64,000 bases of DNA from Neobacillus drentensis NBRC 102427. GTDB taxonomy: Bacteria; Bacillota; Bacilli; Bacillales; Cytobacillaceae. The stretch spans positions 1 to 64,000 of the forward strand of contig NZ_BCUX01000019.1 in assembly GCF_001591445.1 (NCBI RefSeq). The letters run 5' to 3'. How positions within the stretch are numbered: position 1 is the first letter of the stretch; the number at the start of each line of letters is the position of its first letter. Shown here piece by piece: positions 1 through 8,210 of this stretch. Under the pieces are notes generated by a model. The model was not told the origin of the DNA. It worked only from the letters and a program-made list of their open reading frames with translations, and ran no database searches. A program made the translations under genes and the position numbers.

Positions 1-175
1 TGGCTGAAGGAATGGATAGATCACTTTCAACATCTTCACCAGCTGTTTCTTGCGCAGTTTCCATTGTGGCTAAAGGAATAGATAGATCACTTTCAACATC
101 TTCATCAGTAGTTTCTTGCAATGTTTCAACTGTTTCTAAAGGAATGGATAAATCACTTTCAACATCTTCAACCAT
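1..175. repeat. 66-bp tandem repeat in cotB tail
   Basis: A 66-base unit repeats at positions 11, 77 and 143. It encodes a 22-residue acidic unit containing EDVESDLSIP. The array is cut by the window edge, so the copy number is unknown. Confidence 0.9.
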
Positions 176-760
176 TGATTCTTGTGATGATATTGGATAC
201 GCTAGAGCCATTTCAGAATTGTCAGTAGATTTCTTTTGTGAAGTTCTCTTTTTCCTATTGGTTTTATTGTTTTTGCTATTGGTCTTATTGTTTTTGTTTT
301 TATTGCTATCATTTGATTTTTCTTCTTTAGCTTTTTCAACTATTAATCCATAACTAATACTCCTAATGTGTAATAGAGAAATGCGAATGATTTCCTGATT
401 ATTGATTAAAAAAACAGAATCATTCTCTACTTCTGTGAGAACTCCCTCTAACTTCTCCGGGCCACCACGATTTATTTTAATCCATTTCAATTTCAATGAG
501 TCCAGCAATTCTTTGAAATTAGCAGCTTTAATAAATTTGAAATCTTTAGGAACTTGAATGTTTAATTTCATCTGTCCCTTTATGTTATCTGTAAAACTTT
601 TAATATGTTTCATATTGTAGTAAACAAGACCATCATCTTCCGTGAGAAGGACCATAAGATCGTCACTTGCATCCATTAACATCCCGATTTTGGATTCTGG
701 ACCTCCTCTATCAACTTTAATGACTTTCCCTATAAAACATTTCATGATCTCTTTGTCCAT
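1..760 (-). CDS. cotB: CotB-like spore coat protein (3' end beyond window)
   Basis: Reading from ATG 760 leftward, with an AAAGGGGAG ribosome binding site, the frame stays open to the window edge. The N-terminal part has two copies of the CotB signature, 'RGGPESKIGML' near residue 18 and 'NRGGPEKLEGVL' near residue 100, each followed by a 'NMKHIKS' or 'LLHIRSIS'-like strand. This is the paired RGGPE domain known from B. subtilis CotB, an outer spore coat protein. After about residue 150 comes a Lys/Asn/Ser-rich linker and then tandem 22-residue acidic repeats that run off the window. The B. subtilis protein carries Ser/Lys/Arg-rich repeats there instead, so the tail is divergent. A sigma-K promoter is expected but I could not place one with confidence. 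Confidence 0.85.
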   Translation of the reverse strand, partial: MDKEIMKCFIGKVIKVDRGGPESKIGMLMDASDDLMVLLTEDDGLVYYNMKHIKSFTDNIKGQMKLNIQVPKDFKFIKAANFKELLDSLKLKWIKINRGGPEKLEGVLTEVENDSVFLINNQEIIRISLLHIRSISYGLIVEKAKEEKSNDSNKNKNNKTNSKNNKTNRKKRTSQKKSTDNSEMALAYPISSQESMVEDVESDLSIPLETVETLQETTDEDVESDLSIPLATMETAQETAGEDVESDLSIPSA

Positions 761-1040
761 AAAAATTCTCCCCTTTAAATGAATGAATTATATTTACACT
801 GCATGTATATGTATCTCGGGAGGATGTTGTCCTAATAATATAGCCTGTTTTAATCCAAGCTTTAGAGCAAATAGGTGGAAATACTTGATGGATTTCTCTA
901 AAATAGAAGAGTTTTTGAAAACATAAACTGAAAAAATTCTGCCTGTTTTTGGGGATAATATTAAATATTGTATTGAAAAAGATTACGACTCTAAAGACCA
1001 TTAATTGTGGAGGGATTAGAAATATAGAAAGGAACGTTAG
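761..1040. other. intergenic region between cotB and lytS
   Basis: About 280 bases of A+T-rich sequence between two divergent genes. It must hold both promoters, but no convincing sigma-A or sigma-K pair was assigned. Open frames across it show no coding character. Confidence 0.5.
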
Positions 1041-1994
1041 ATGAACACAACATTAGAAATGCTAATCCATTTATTTGAACGAGCTGCCCTGCTTTTGATT
1101 TGCCTGTTTTTTATGATACGGATCCCGAGATTTAAGGAATCGCTTCAAAAAGACCGCCACTCTGTAACAGAGCGAGTTGTCATTATCATTGTGTTTTGCT
1201 TATTTGCCATTTTTGGAACGTATTCAGGGATTAATGTGGAGGGTTCACTGGTAAATGTCAGGATTATTGCAGTTGTTTCCGGCGGGATCTTATTTGGACC
1301 CTGGGTAGGAATTATTACTGGTATTGTGTCAGGTGTCCATCGATATTTAATTGATATTGGCGGACCCACTTCGATTCCTTGTCTAATTACAAGTATTTTA
1401 GCGGGGGTTGTATCGGGTTATATTAACCGAAGAGTGAAGCGGTCCTTGCGCTGGATTTATGGAATTGCGGCAGGAATGTTGTCCGAAATGTTGACGATGT
1501 TACTGATCCTTGTGATGGCGAATCCATATGAACTTGGTTTGGATATTGTTTCGAAAATCGCCTTGCCGATGATTGTAGGGGAGGTGAACATCGGGCTGAT
1601 TGTTTTGCTTGTGATGAGTGTCGAAGGCGAAAAGGAATTGATTGCAGCCAGACAGGCAAAGATGGCATTGGATATCGCAAATAAAACCTTGCCTTATTTT
1701 CGGTCTATCAATTATGATTCCCTGAAGGAAATTTGCCGGATTATCAAAGAGGATATCAAGGCCGATGCGGTTGCGATTACAGATACACAAAATGTGCTCG
1801 CCTATGTGGGCTTTGGAGAAGAACGCTATATCATCGGTCAGGAAATCATCAGTGATTTTACGAAAGAGGTGATTCACAGCGGGAAGTTTATTATTCGGAA
1901 TCAAGTGGCCGACCACCATACACCCCAAATTCACTCCCTGCTCATTGTCCCGTTTGAGGAAAATGGAGAGGTGACGGGAACACTTAAAATTTGA
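1041..1994 (+). pseudogene. lytS: truncated LytS-type sensor histidine kinase (kinase domain missing)
   Basis: The 317-residue product begins at ATG 1041 behind an AAAGGAACG ribosome binding site. Residues about 1-200 are the membrane 5TM-5TMR_LYT sensor domain (motifs [28 protein letters not shown]) and about 215-317 a GAF-like domain. Full-length LytS proteins are near 580 residues and continue with a His-kinase (HisKA-like) and HATPase_c domain; both are absent here. The frame ends at a TGA exactly where sequence of an MFS transporter begins. No lytR or lrgAB follows. A deletion that removed the kinase half and downstream genes is the simplest reading, so the product cannot signal by phosphotransfer. 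Confidence 0.85.
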
Positions 1995-3219
1995 TGGCTG
2001 ATTGTGTTAGGAACGATTATTGTACAGATGGGATTAGGTACTATCTATACTTGGAGTCTGTTTAATCAGCCATTAGTAGAAATTTTTTCATTGGAAGTTA
2101 AATTCAGTTGGTATTACTTTTTCAATTACTAGCTTCGCCTTGGCCTTTTCAACGTTATTTGCCGGGAAGCTGCAGGATAAATGGGGACTTCGCCGTCTCA
2201 TTGGATTTGCAGGTGTTGTGTTGGGAGCAGGCTTAATCCTTAGTTCCCAGGTATCGTCACTGTGGATGCTTTATATTTTGGCAGGAGTAGTCGTTGGGGC
2301 TGCAGACGGTACAGCTTATATTACTTCCTTATCCAATCTTATTAAGTGGTTTCCAGAGCGAAAAGGACTTATTTCAGGAATTTCTGTGGGTGCCTATGGT
2401 ACGGGAAGCTTATTATTCAAGTTCATTAATGGTTCACTGATCCAATCAGTTGGTGTGTCTCAAACTTTCTTTTATTGGGGATTAATCGTTATGATTTTGG
2501 TAGTGGGTGGTTCATTCCTTGTTCGGGAAGCAAAAGTCAGCCAAGCGACGCAAACCCCTGGGGCTACCATTCAAAAAGAATTTACTGTGAAAGAAATGCT
2601 TAAAACGAAGCAAGCTTATCTATTATTTATTATTTTCTTCACCGCGTGTATGAGTGGATTATTCTTAATTGGCGTCGTGAAAGATATTGGTGTTCGATTG
2701 GTCGGACTTGATATTGAAGCAGCTAGTAATGCAGTAGCACTGGTTGCCATCTTTAATACAAGCGGGCGCATCATTCTCGGGGCATTATCAGATAAAGTCG
2801 GCCGCTTAAAAGTGGTTTCAGGTGCACTTCTTGTTACCGCAGCAGCAGTGACTGTATTAAGCTTTGTTCAACTAAATTATGCCTTGTTCTTTACCTGTGT
2901 TGCCGGGATTGCCTTCTGTTTTGGCGGAAATATTACCATCTTCCCAGCAATAATAGCAGATTTCTTCGGTTTAAAAAATCAAAGCAAAAACTACGGAATC
3001 ATTTATCAGGGATTTGGAATTGGAGCTATTTCAGGATCATTTATTGCTTCTGCTTTATGCGGTTTCTTACCTACCTTTAAGCTTATTGCGGTACTGAGCA
3101 TTGTCTCACTACTTATCGCGATGACGATTAAGGCACCATCTAATGATGGTCCGAAAGCGAAAGAAAAAAGAAATCAACGAAAGGTTCACAGCCTTTCACC
3201 CGAGACAAGGGCAAGTTAA
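1993..3219 (+). pseudogene. OFA-family MFS transporter, headless and frameshifted
   Basis: Translation from about 1995 gives 'WLIVLGTIIVQMGLGTIYTW', the conserved first helix of oxalate/formate antiporter (OFA) family MFS proteins, but no start codon: the lytS fragment abuts it. Near 2083-2093, by a run of six T, the frame shifts by one base, and the remaining 359 codons (2140-3219) run uninterrupted with typical MFS features (DKWGLRRLIG loop, about 10 helices, RNQRKVHSL basic tail). OFA proteins are about 410-420 residues. The internal TTG at 2140 could start a product lacking the first two helices, unlikely to be functional. Confidence 0.8.
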
Positions 3220-3237
3220 TAGTGCACTATAAAAATG

Positions 3238-3274
3238 AGGCAACGAACCCAATTGGGATCGATGCCTTTTCGTC
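3238..3274 (+). terminator. hairpin after the MFS remnant
   Basis: An imperfect inverted repeat (GAGGCA...TGCC with inner CCCAATTGGG) is followed by a short T-rich run. Confidence 0.5.
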
Positions 3275-3363
3275 TTAAACGAATAAGTAATGATCCAATG
3301 AATGAAAAAGTTATTTTTACAAAATATAATAAAGCAACAGGTCATTAACTAGGAGGTAGGACA

Positions 3364-3582
3364 ATGCCGAAAGTTGAAGTATCTTGTGCGATCTCCAATT
3401 GTTCCTTTTATGGACAAGGAAATGTTTGTACTGCGGAAAAAATCATGGTTGAACTAGATAATCATGCAAGATATGATACGGAAATGTCTTCCGAATTAGG
3501 TGAAAAGAATCATGTGGATCAGGCAGGTCATTCAGCTGAAACCTGTTGTAAAACCTTTAAACCGAAGCGAAGCAAAACTTAG
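3364..3582 (+). CDS. DUF1540 domain small protein
   Basis: 72 residues, start ATG 3364 after a GGAGGTAGG ribosome binding site. It has the DUF1540 pattern: 'VEVSCAISNCSFY' near the N-terminus, 'NVCTAEKIMV' next, and a late 'ETCCKTF', giving five cysteines arranged as a probable metal-binding module. DUF1540 proteins are common in spore formers and their function is not established. A hairpin terminator follows, so it is probably monocistronic. Confidence 0.85.
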   Translation: MPKVEVSCAISNCSFYGQGNVCTAEKIMVELDNHARYDTEMSSELGEKNHVDQAGHSAETCCKTFKPKRSKT

Positions 3583-3602
3583 TTAATGGATTCTGTGCAA
3601 AT

Positions 3603-3655
3603 AAAGGACGGGCCTGCGCTTCCGCTGGTGGAGGAACAGGCTCCGTCCTTTCTTA
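3603..3655 (+). terminator. terminator after DUF1540 gene
   Basis: AAAGGACGG pairs with CCGTCCTTT across a GCCTG/CAGGC inner stem, followed by TTCTTAG. Confidence 0.75.
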
Positions 3656-3753
3656 GTTGCTCACGACTTTTTTTTATTTGATTTCGTAAAGAAGGTTTAT
3701 TGAAAAAGATGTCTAATATAATAAATTAAAAGCTGAATAGGCGGGGATGACGA

Positions 3754-4311
3754 ATGAAGAAAATTGTATATTTGTTCGCTATATTAATTGCTTCCATTGG
3801 TTTAGTGGCTTGTAATCAACAAAAAGAAGTGGTCAAAGAAAAACCACCTGTATCAAAACCAAAGGGTGAAAATCCATCAAGTCCTAATGGGCCGGTTACA
3901 AAGGAACCAAAGGGAGAAAATCCATCAACACCAAACGAACCTGATGTACAGGAACCAAAGGGAGAAAATCCATCAACACCTAATGAGCCCGATAAACAGA
4001 AACCTGAGAAAAAAGTATATCATAATGAAGTGTTTAAAGATGTCGTTGTCACTAAAACATCAGATAAAATAACCATAACTGGGAAAGCACAAGTTTTTGA
4101 AGGGGTGTTTCAATATGCCCTGTACGATGGCGATAAAGTGGTGAAAGAAAGTAATTACCAAACAAGCGGTGCACCTGCATGGGGAGAGTTTGAAATCACG
4201 TTTGATAAGGGGTTAATAACTACAGGTAATGCTACATTCGAATTATTTGTCTACTCAGCAAAAGATGGATCTAAAATAGATACGTTAAAAATCCCGATTT
4301 CAAAGCATTAG
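3754..4311 (+). CDS. lipoprotein with Pro/Glu repeats and Gmad2 domain
   Basis: 185 residues, start ATG 3754. A type II signal peptide ends in the lipobox GLVAC (Cys20), so the protein is predicted to be anchored outside the membrane. Residues about 35-83 are three 16-residue repeats (PKGENPSxPNxP), a flexible spacer. Residues about 88-185 resemble Gmad2, the immunoglobulin-like domain found in cell-surface and spore-germination-associated proteins of Bacillota (VYHNEVFKDVVV, GKAQVFEG, GAPAWGEFEITF, TFELFVYSAKDGS). The role is unknown; cell-wall or spore surface are both possible. It is flanked by the DUF1540 gene and a convergent DUF2809 gene. Confidence 0.85.
   Translation: MKKIVYLFAILIASIGLVACNQQKEVVKEKPPVSKPKGENPSSPNGPVTKEPKGENPSTPNEPDVQEPKGENPSTPNEPDKQKPEKKVYHNEVFKDVVVTKTSDKITITGKAQVFEGVFQYALYDGDKVVKESNYQTSGAPAWGEFEITFDKGLITTGNATFELFVYSAKDGSKIDTLKIPISKH
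3859..4002. repeat. 48-bp tandem repeat, three copies
   Basis: CCAAAGGG... units begin at 3859, 3907 and 3955, exactly 48 bases apart, and encode the 16-residue PKGENPS repeats of the lipoprotein. The second and third copies are almost identical, the first is diverged. Confidence 0.9.
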
Positions 4312-4321
4312 TTTTTTATCC

Positions 4322-4756
4322 TTATTTACGGTGAGTATACCTCAGCATCACTTGATCCAAGATAGTAGCGAAAATAATCCCTGCAGCATAGCGAAACAAA
4401 TCCAAAGCAAGAAATCCTTTACCCAGGATCAATGACCCAAGCAAGGTACTTCGCAGGTGATTGATCCAGAAGGCCTGATACAGTTGACTGAATTCAATGC
4501 CATAGCTGAACAAAAGACTAAGAGGGATGGCTGTAGGGAAGCTCTTTCGCACGAGTAAGAAACGGAAACCGAAATAAACCATCATCGCCCACAGTACATC
4601 CCCGGCATTTTCCGCAAGAAAAACAGGAAGTTGTTGAGAGAATTTTCTCGAGGATAGGCCAATTAGGATGGTAAGAATTATACCTATCAGATAACCAATC
4701 CTCATCGTACGCCTAGATGATTTACTAGATTCATTTTTTTGTTGGGAAGTAATCAT
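4322..4756 (-). CDS. DUF2809-family membrane protein
   Basis: About 144 residues from ATG 4756, which has a GGTGA ribosome binding site; a GTG three codons upstream is the alternative. Four to five hydrophobic helices are visible (YLIGIILTILIGLSSR, GDVLWAMMVYFGFRFLL, PLSLLFSYGIEFSQLYQ, LDLFRYAAGIIFA). The 'GDVLWA' and 'EFSQLYQ.FW' motifs are those of DUF2809 (YoaI/VanZ-like size class). Function unknown. It converges on the lipoprotein gene with only 10 bases between the stop codons. Confidence 0.75.
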   Translation of the reverse strand: MITSQQKNESSKSSRRTMRIGYLIGIILTILIGLSSRKFSQQLPVFLAENAGDVLWAMMVYFGFRFLLVRKSFPTAIPLSLLFSYGIEFSQLYQAFWINHLRSTLLGSLILGKGFLALDLFRYAAGIIFATILDQVMLRYTHRK

Positions 4757-4912
4757 TTGATTCACCGTTTTCTTTTTAGTCTAAATCTGAATATACTAGT
4801 ATTCAATAATAGAAGCAAGTCTTCCATCACCTAATCTTTACTCTTAGAAAAGAAGGAATGAATAGACTCTATCAAGAATAGTAATAGGTGAATATGAACA
4901 GGGGTGGATGGA

Positions 4913-5758
4913 ATGTTAACAAAGGAAGAATTGTTTGAAATTAAAACACTTCAGAAGATTTGTGAAAATGAGGGCGGATTTCAACTGAAGTTGAATTTTG
5001 ATATGCTTGAAAATCGGACCGGAAATAAACAGGAAGACTTTTTCCATTATGAAGATGGCAGGCTTGTCGGTTTCCTTGGTTGTTATGGTTTTGGAGATAA
5101 AGTGGAGATTTGCGGCATGGTGCATCCGGATTTCCGCAGAAAAGGGATATTTTCTAAGTTGCTGGAAATGGGACTAGGGGAATTAAAAACACGTTATCCG
5201 CTGGTTTTGTTAAATGCTCCAACAGACTCTCAAACTGCTAAGCAATTTTTAAGGAATTTGCCGTGTGAATTTTCGTTTGCGGAATATCAAATGAAGTGGC
5301 AGGAAACGGAATTATCTGTCGATCCTAATGTTACCTTGAGGCCGTCTTTTTCGAATGAGGATTGGGAGGCAGAAATACAACTCGAAGTCTTGGGATTTGG
5401 ATTGAATGAAAATGATGCGCGCGAGTTTAATCAATTGATTAAGGAGAGAAGTAGTGATCAACGGCTACTGATTGAATTCCAAGGAAAAACTGCAGGGAAG
5501 ATACGCTTAGCTGAATCGAATGGAGAAGCATGGATATATGGGTTTACTGTTTTTCCTGAACTTCAGGGAAAAGGGATTGGGAGAAAAGCCTTATCAAGAG
5601 TGGTGAAAATGGAGCATCAAAAAGGGCTTCCGATTTTCCTGGAGGTAGAGGCTAAAAATGCCCATGCCCTAAGGCTTTATGAAACATGTGGATTTAGAAG
5701 CTATCATTCACAGGATTACTATCAATATTTAAAATTAAATACGAACCAGCAGAAATAA
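4913..5758 (+). CDS. tandem GNAT-family N-acetyltransferase
   Basis: 281 residues from ATG 4913 with an AGGGGTGG site; GTG 4904 is inside that site. Two GNAT folds occur in tandem. The first (about 50-110) has 'MVHPDFRRKGIFSKLL', a motif A with RRKGIF. The second (about 170-280) has the better acetyl-CoA loop, 'VFPELQGKGIGRKAL', then 'LEVEAKNAHALRLYETCGF'. GNAT enzymes transfer acetyl from acetyl-CoA to amines; the acceptor is not predictable. The second domain is probably catalytic, the first degenerate. A strong terminator follows. Confidence 0.85.
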   Translation: MLTKEELFEIKTLQKICENEGGFQLKLNFDMLENRTGNKQEDFFHYEDGRLVGFLGCYGFGDKVEICGMVHPDFRRKGIFSKLLEMGLGELKTRYPLVLLNAPTDSQTAKQFLRNLPCEFSFAEYQMKWQETELSVDPNVTLRPSFSNEDWEAEIQLEVLGFGLNENDAREFNQLIKERSSDQRLLIEFQGKTAGKIRLAESNGEAWIYGFTVFPELQGKGIGRKALSRVVKMEHQKGLPIFLEVEAKNAHALRLYETCGFRSYHSQDYYQYLKLNTNQQK

Positions 5759-5790
5759 CTTGGCATCGATGCCAAGTTATTTTTTTACAC
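5753..5790 (+). terminator. terminator after GNAT gene
   Basis: AACTTGGCATCGATGCCAAGTT is a perfect stem and is followed by a run of seven T. Confidence 0.9.
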
Positions 5791-5912
5791 TAAAATCTAT
5801 AGGTGCGCCAACATAATGAAATTAGTAACATAATCACTAAACGTTAGGACAAAATAATAGTATGAACGAGTTTGATTAATAGCACAGTTTCACGTTGAAA
5901 GGGTTTTTTTAT

Positions 5913-6668
5913 ATGAATAAGACGTTTGCGATTGTATTTGGTTTGTTATTATCGATACTCATTGCTATTGTTCCTGCTCAGGCAGTTGGAGCTAAACCTG
6001 ACCAACTTTATATTGGGCAGGTATTCAAGATTCCTCCTAAAAAACTGTCGATGCAAGGGCAGCATATCTTGATGACGAGGGAAGAATTTAGGGATTGGCT
6101 GTTTAACAGTCATGTTAATAGGAAAGTAAATATTATTCAACAACATCATACCTGGTTACCGTCTTATAAGCATTTTAATGGGTCCAACCATTTTAAAATG
6201 CTGATGGGGATGGAGAATTTCCATAAGAGAAAGATGGGCTGGAGTAATATCGCTCAAAATATTACCACGTTTCCGGATGGGAAAATAGCGGTTTCAAGGC
6301 CATTTAACATTGCCCCCGAAGGTACAATTGGGCCAAAGGCGAACACAACTGGGATTGCTATCGAAAATGTGGGGAATTTCGATAAAGGCCATGATGTTAT
6401 GACAGCGGAACAAAAGGAAACGATTGTATATATAACTGCTGCGCTTTCGGTGAAATTCGGGTTAACTCCGTCCATTGACAGTATTACTTATCATCATTGG
6501 TGGAATTTAAGGACGAAGCAAAGGATGCTGGATAGAGGTCCAGATTATAATGTAAAAACTTGCCCCGGAACCGGATTTTTTGGGGGAAATTCCACATCTG
6601 ACGCCATAAACAATTTTTATCCGCTTGTGTCACGGAGAATGCAAGAAATACAAGCATCTAGGCGTTAA
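5913..6668 (+). CDS. exported N-acetylmuramoyl-L-alanine amidase (Amidase_2/PGRP fold)
   Basis: 251 residues from ATG 5913 with a GAAAGGG site; the in-frame TTG 5895 is less likely. An N-terminal signal peptide (hydrophobic to PAQAVGA) predicts secretion. The Amidase_2 domain shows the zinc ligands in order: His in 'QQHHTWLP', His in 'ITYHHWWN', and Cys in 'VKTCPGTGF'. The 'GWSNIAQNITTFPDGKIAV' and 'GIAIENVGNF' segments are classic for this fold, which cleaves the amide between N-acetylmuramate and L-alanine. There is no separate wall-binding domain. Candidate roles are cell-wall turnover or sporulation. Confidence 0.85.
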   Translation: MNKTFAIVFGLLLSILIAIVPAQAVGAKPDQLYIGQVFKIPPKKLSMQGQHILMTREEFRDWLFNSHVNRKVNIIQQHHTWLPSYKHFNGSNHFKMLMGMENFHKRKMGWSNIAQNITTFPDGKIAVSRPFNIAPEGTIGPKANTTGIAIENVGNFDKGHDVMTAEQKETIVYITAALSVKFGLTPSIDSITYHHWWNLRTKQRMLDRGPDYNVKTCPGTGFFGGNSTSDAINNFYPLVSRRMQEIQASRR

Positions 6669-6678
6669 ACAAAACTTC

Positions 6679-6780
6679 CATGAGGACATGTAAAGCAAAT
6701 ATTGTTGAATTTCTGTCCTCATGAAGGCACTTTATTCTTTTCGCAGGATTTGAATAGCCACTGAAAATAGGTGGCTATTC
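6679..6780 (+). terminator. two hairpins downstream of the amidase gene
   Basis: CATGAGGACA (6679-6688) pairs with TGTCCTCATG (6714-6723). A second perfect 10-bp stem, GAATAGCCAC/GTGGCTATTC, lies at 6752-6780. Only weak T-runs follow, so they may be terminators or RNA-stabilising structures. From 6781 to 6920 I see nothing else. Confidence 0.5.
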
Positions 6781-6922
6781 TCAAACAGGTAATTTTATAG
6801 AATGTTTGTTAAAAAGGTAATTAATTTGGTTAAACTTCAACTTTCTGCGTTAGGTATCTATCAAACACGAACATTAAATAAATTTTTATTAATATTATTC
6901 ACCTTTTTGTTGAAATTCTATT

Positions 6923-6951
6923 TTGAGTTTGATATATTAACATAGTAATAA
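6923..6951 (+). promoter_or_regulatory. sigma-A-type promoter for the riboswitch transcript
   Basis: TTGAGT (6923-6928), a 17-base spacer and TAATAA (6946-6951) place a start near 6958, just before the aptamer. Confidence 0.6.
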
Positions 6952-6965
6952 TATTACATATCAAT

Positions 6966-7036
6966 ACTCGTATATACTCGGAAATACGGTCTGAGTGTCT
7001 CTACCTGGTTCCCAATGAAAGAACTAGACTACGAGT
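6966..7036 (+). ncRNA. guanine-type purine riboswitch aptamer
   Basis: P1 is ACTCGTA (6966-6972) with TACGAGT (7030-7036). P2 (CTCGG/CTGAG) and P3 (CTGGTTC/GAACTAG) are present, and the conserved J2/3 is TCTCTACC. The J3/1 strand reads GACTACGAG, with C at the specificity position (adenine aptamers have T there), so the ligand is expected to be guanine or hypoxanthine. It precedes an exported nucleosidase gene. Confidence 0.9.
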
Positions 7037-7170
7037 TAAAGTATAGGGCTTCTTTTTTGTAGCTGCCATTTGATAATATTGCATGAACTCATTTTTTGCT
7101 TAATTATCAATACTTTGACTCCCGTTGGTCTAGAAGGTAGAAATCATTCTACATTTCCAGACCTTTTTCA
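7024..7170 (+). terminator. riboswitch expression platform (antiterminator and terminator)
   Basis: The terminator arms are GGTCTAGAAGGTAGAA and TTCTACATTTCCAGACC (7127-7163), then five T. The 3' strand of P1 and its flank can instead pair upstream of and into the terminator: AGTTAAAGT (7034-7042) with ACTTTGACT (7112-7120), and CTAGACT (7024-7030) with GGTCTAG (7127-7133). This predicts an OFF switch: guanine stabilises P1, frees the terminator and stops transcription. Confidence 0.75.
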
Positions 7171-7226
7171 ATTTGGTAAGAATCATCGAGTGTATCAAAC
7201 ATCAAAAGAAAAGGGAGAGGTTTTAA

Positions 7227-8105
7227 ATGAAAAACAAAATCGTAAAGAAATTCGCTCCATTAGCAGCTATTGCAGTACTGCTCATAATGTCGTTGACATT
7301 ACGTAATTCTACTTTTCTAAATGAAACAAAAGTTGAAGGGGCTGGCAGGCCGATCCTCATCCAAGGTCCAATGCCTATTGAAGCTGAAAAATTTGCACAA
7401 AAATTAGAAAAAGTTAAAATTGAAAAATCTGGAACTTTTATTTTTTACAAAGGAAAAGTGAACAATTATCCGGTTATCGTGGTAAAAACAGGTAAGGGGA
7501 TGGAAAATACTGCAGCTGCAACGGCAGTGGCCATTGAAAAATATAACCCAATTGCAATTATCAACCAGGGAACATCAGGCGGACACGACCCCGCTTTGAG
7601 CGTACATGATATTGTTTTAGGTAAAAGAACGACAAATATTGGTTCATTAAAAACAGGAAATATCGAAGAAAACCATGGAATGGATCCAACGATTTGGAAA
7701 CCCATGGATTTAATGGCTTCTGAAGGAAGCGGGTCAGATCCGAATGCGGAACAGATCCGATACTACGAGGGAGATCAAGGTTTACTAGAAGCTGCTAATG
7801 CAGTAAAAGATAAATACACTAACGGTAGAGTGGTTGAGGGAACAATCGGATCTGCAGATGTTTGGAATAATGAAGTGGATCGAATTAAATGGTTCCATAC
7901 AAATTACGGTACATCTGTTGAGGAGATGGAGGGTGCTGCCGCAGCACAAATTGCTGAAGCTTATGATGTAGCATTTTTGGGAATTCGAATCCTATCTAAT
8001 AATAAAACAAACGGTGGAAAATATGACCCGAATACAGCAGCTGCAAATCAAGATTATGTTTACGAAGTTGTTAAAAAATATATTGCAACGATTCAAAGTA
8101 AATAA
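7227..8105 (+). CDS. exported 5'-methylthioadenosine/S-adenosylhomocysteine nucleosidase-like protein
   Basis: 292 residues, ATG 7227 with an AGGGAGAGG site. The first about 25 residues are a positively charged start plus hydrophobic stretch, a signal peptide or anchor. The rest is the PNP_UDP_1 (nucleoside phosphorylase/nucleosidase) fold: 'PILIQGPMPIEAEKF', 'VVKTGKGMENTAAATAVAI', 'INQGTSGGHDPALSVHDIVLG', and the ribose/base pocket 'EEMEGAAAAQIAEAYDVAFLGIRILSN', with the E-M-E motif of MTA/SAH nucleosidases. It would split nucleosides to base plus sugar outside the membrane. The guanine riboswitch in front links it to purine supply, so a scavenging role with a purine nucleoside substrate is my inference. 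Confidence 0.85.
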   Translation: MKNKIVKKFAPLAAIAVLLIMSLTLRNSTFLNETKVEGAGRPILIQGPMPIEAEKFAQKLEKVKIEKSGTFIFYKGKVNNYPVIVVKTGKGMENTAAATAVAIEKYNPIAIINQGTSGGHDPALSVHDIVLGKRTTNIGSLKTGNIEENHGMDPTIWKPMDLMASEGSGSDPNAEQIRYYEGDQGLLEAANAVKDKYTNGRVVEGTIGSADVWNNEVDRIKWFHTNYGTSVEEMEGAAAAQIAEAYDVAFLGIRILSNNKTNGGKYDPNTAAANQDYVYEVVKKYIATIQSK

Positions 8106-8137
8106 TATAGAAAAGTAGTGCCTTTGTTTAGTACCGG

Positions 8138-8166
8138 AGAGCTGTTTAAAACAGCTCTTTTTTTAA
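8138..8166 (+). terminator. terminator after nucleosidase gene
   Basis: GAGCTG/CAGCTC hairpin with flanking A/T pairs and eight T. Confidence 0.85.
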
Positions 8167-8210
8167 TAATTTATTAAACTATTACCGTTTTCAGCTACTT
8201 TATAATTCAC

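Noticed and set aside
12..353. 113-codon plus-strand open frame at the left edge
   Set aside because: It is the antisense of the repetitive cotB tail; composition (poly-Leu/Phe) and lack of a ribosome binding site argue against it.
717..1001. 94-codon minus-strand frame upstream of cotB
   Set aside because: It overlaps the cotB start in another frame and has no homology that I can recognise.
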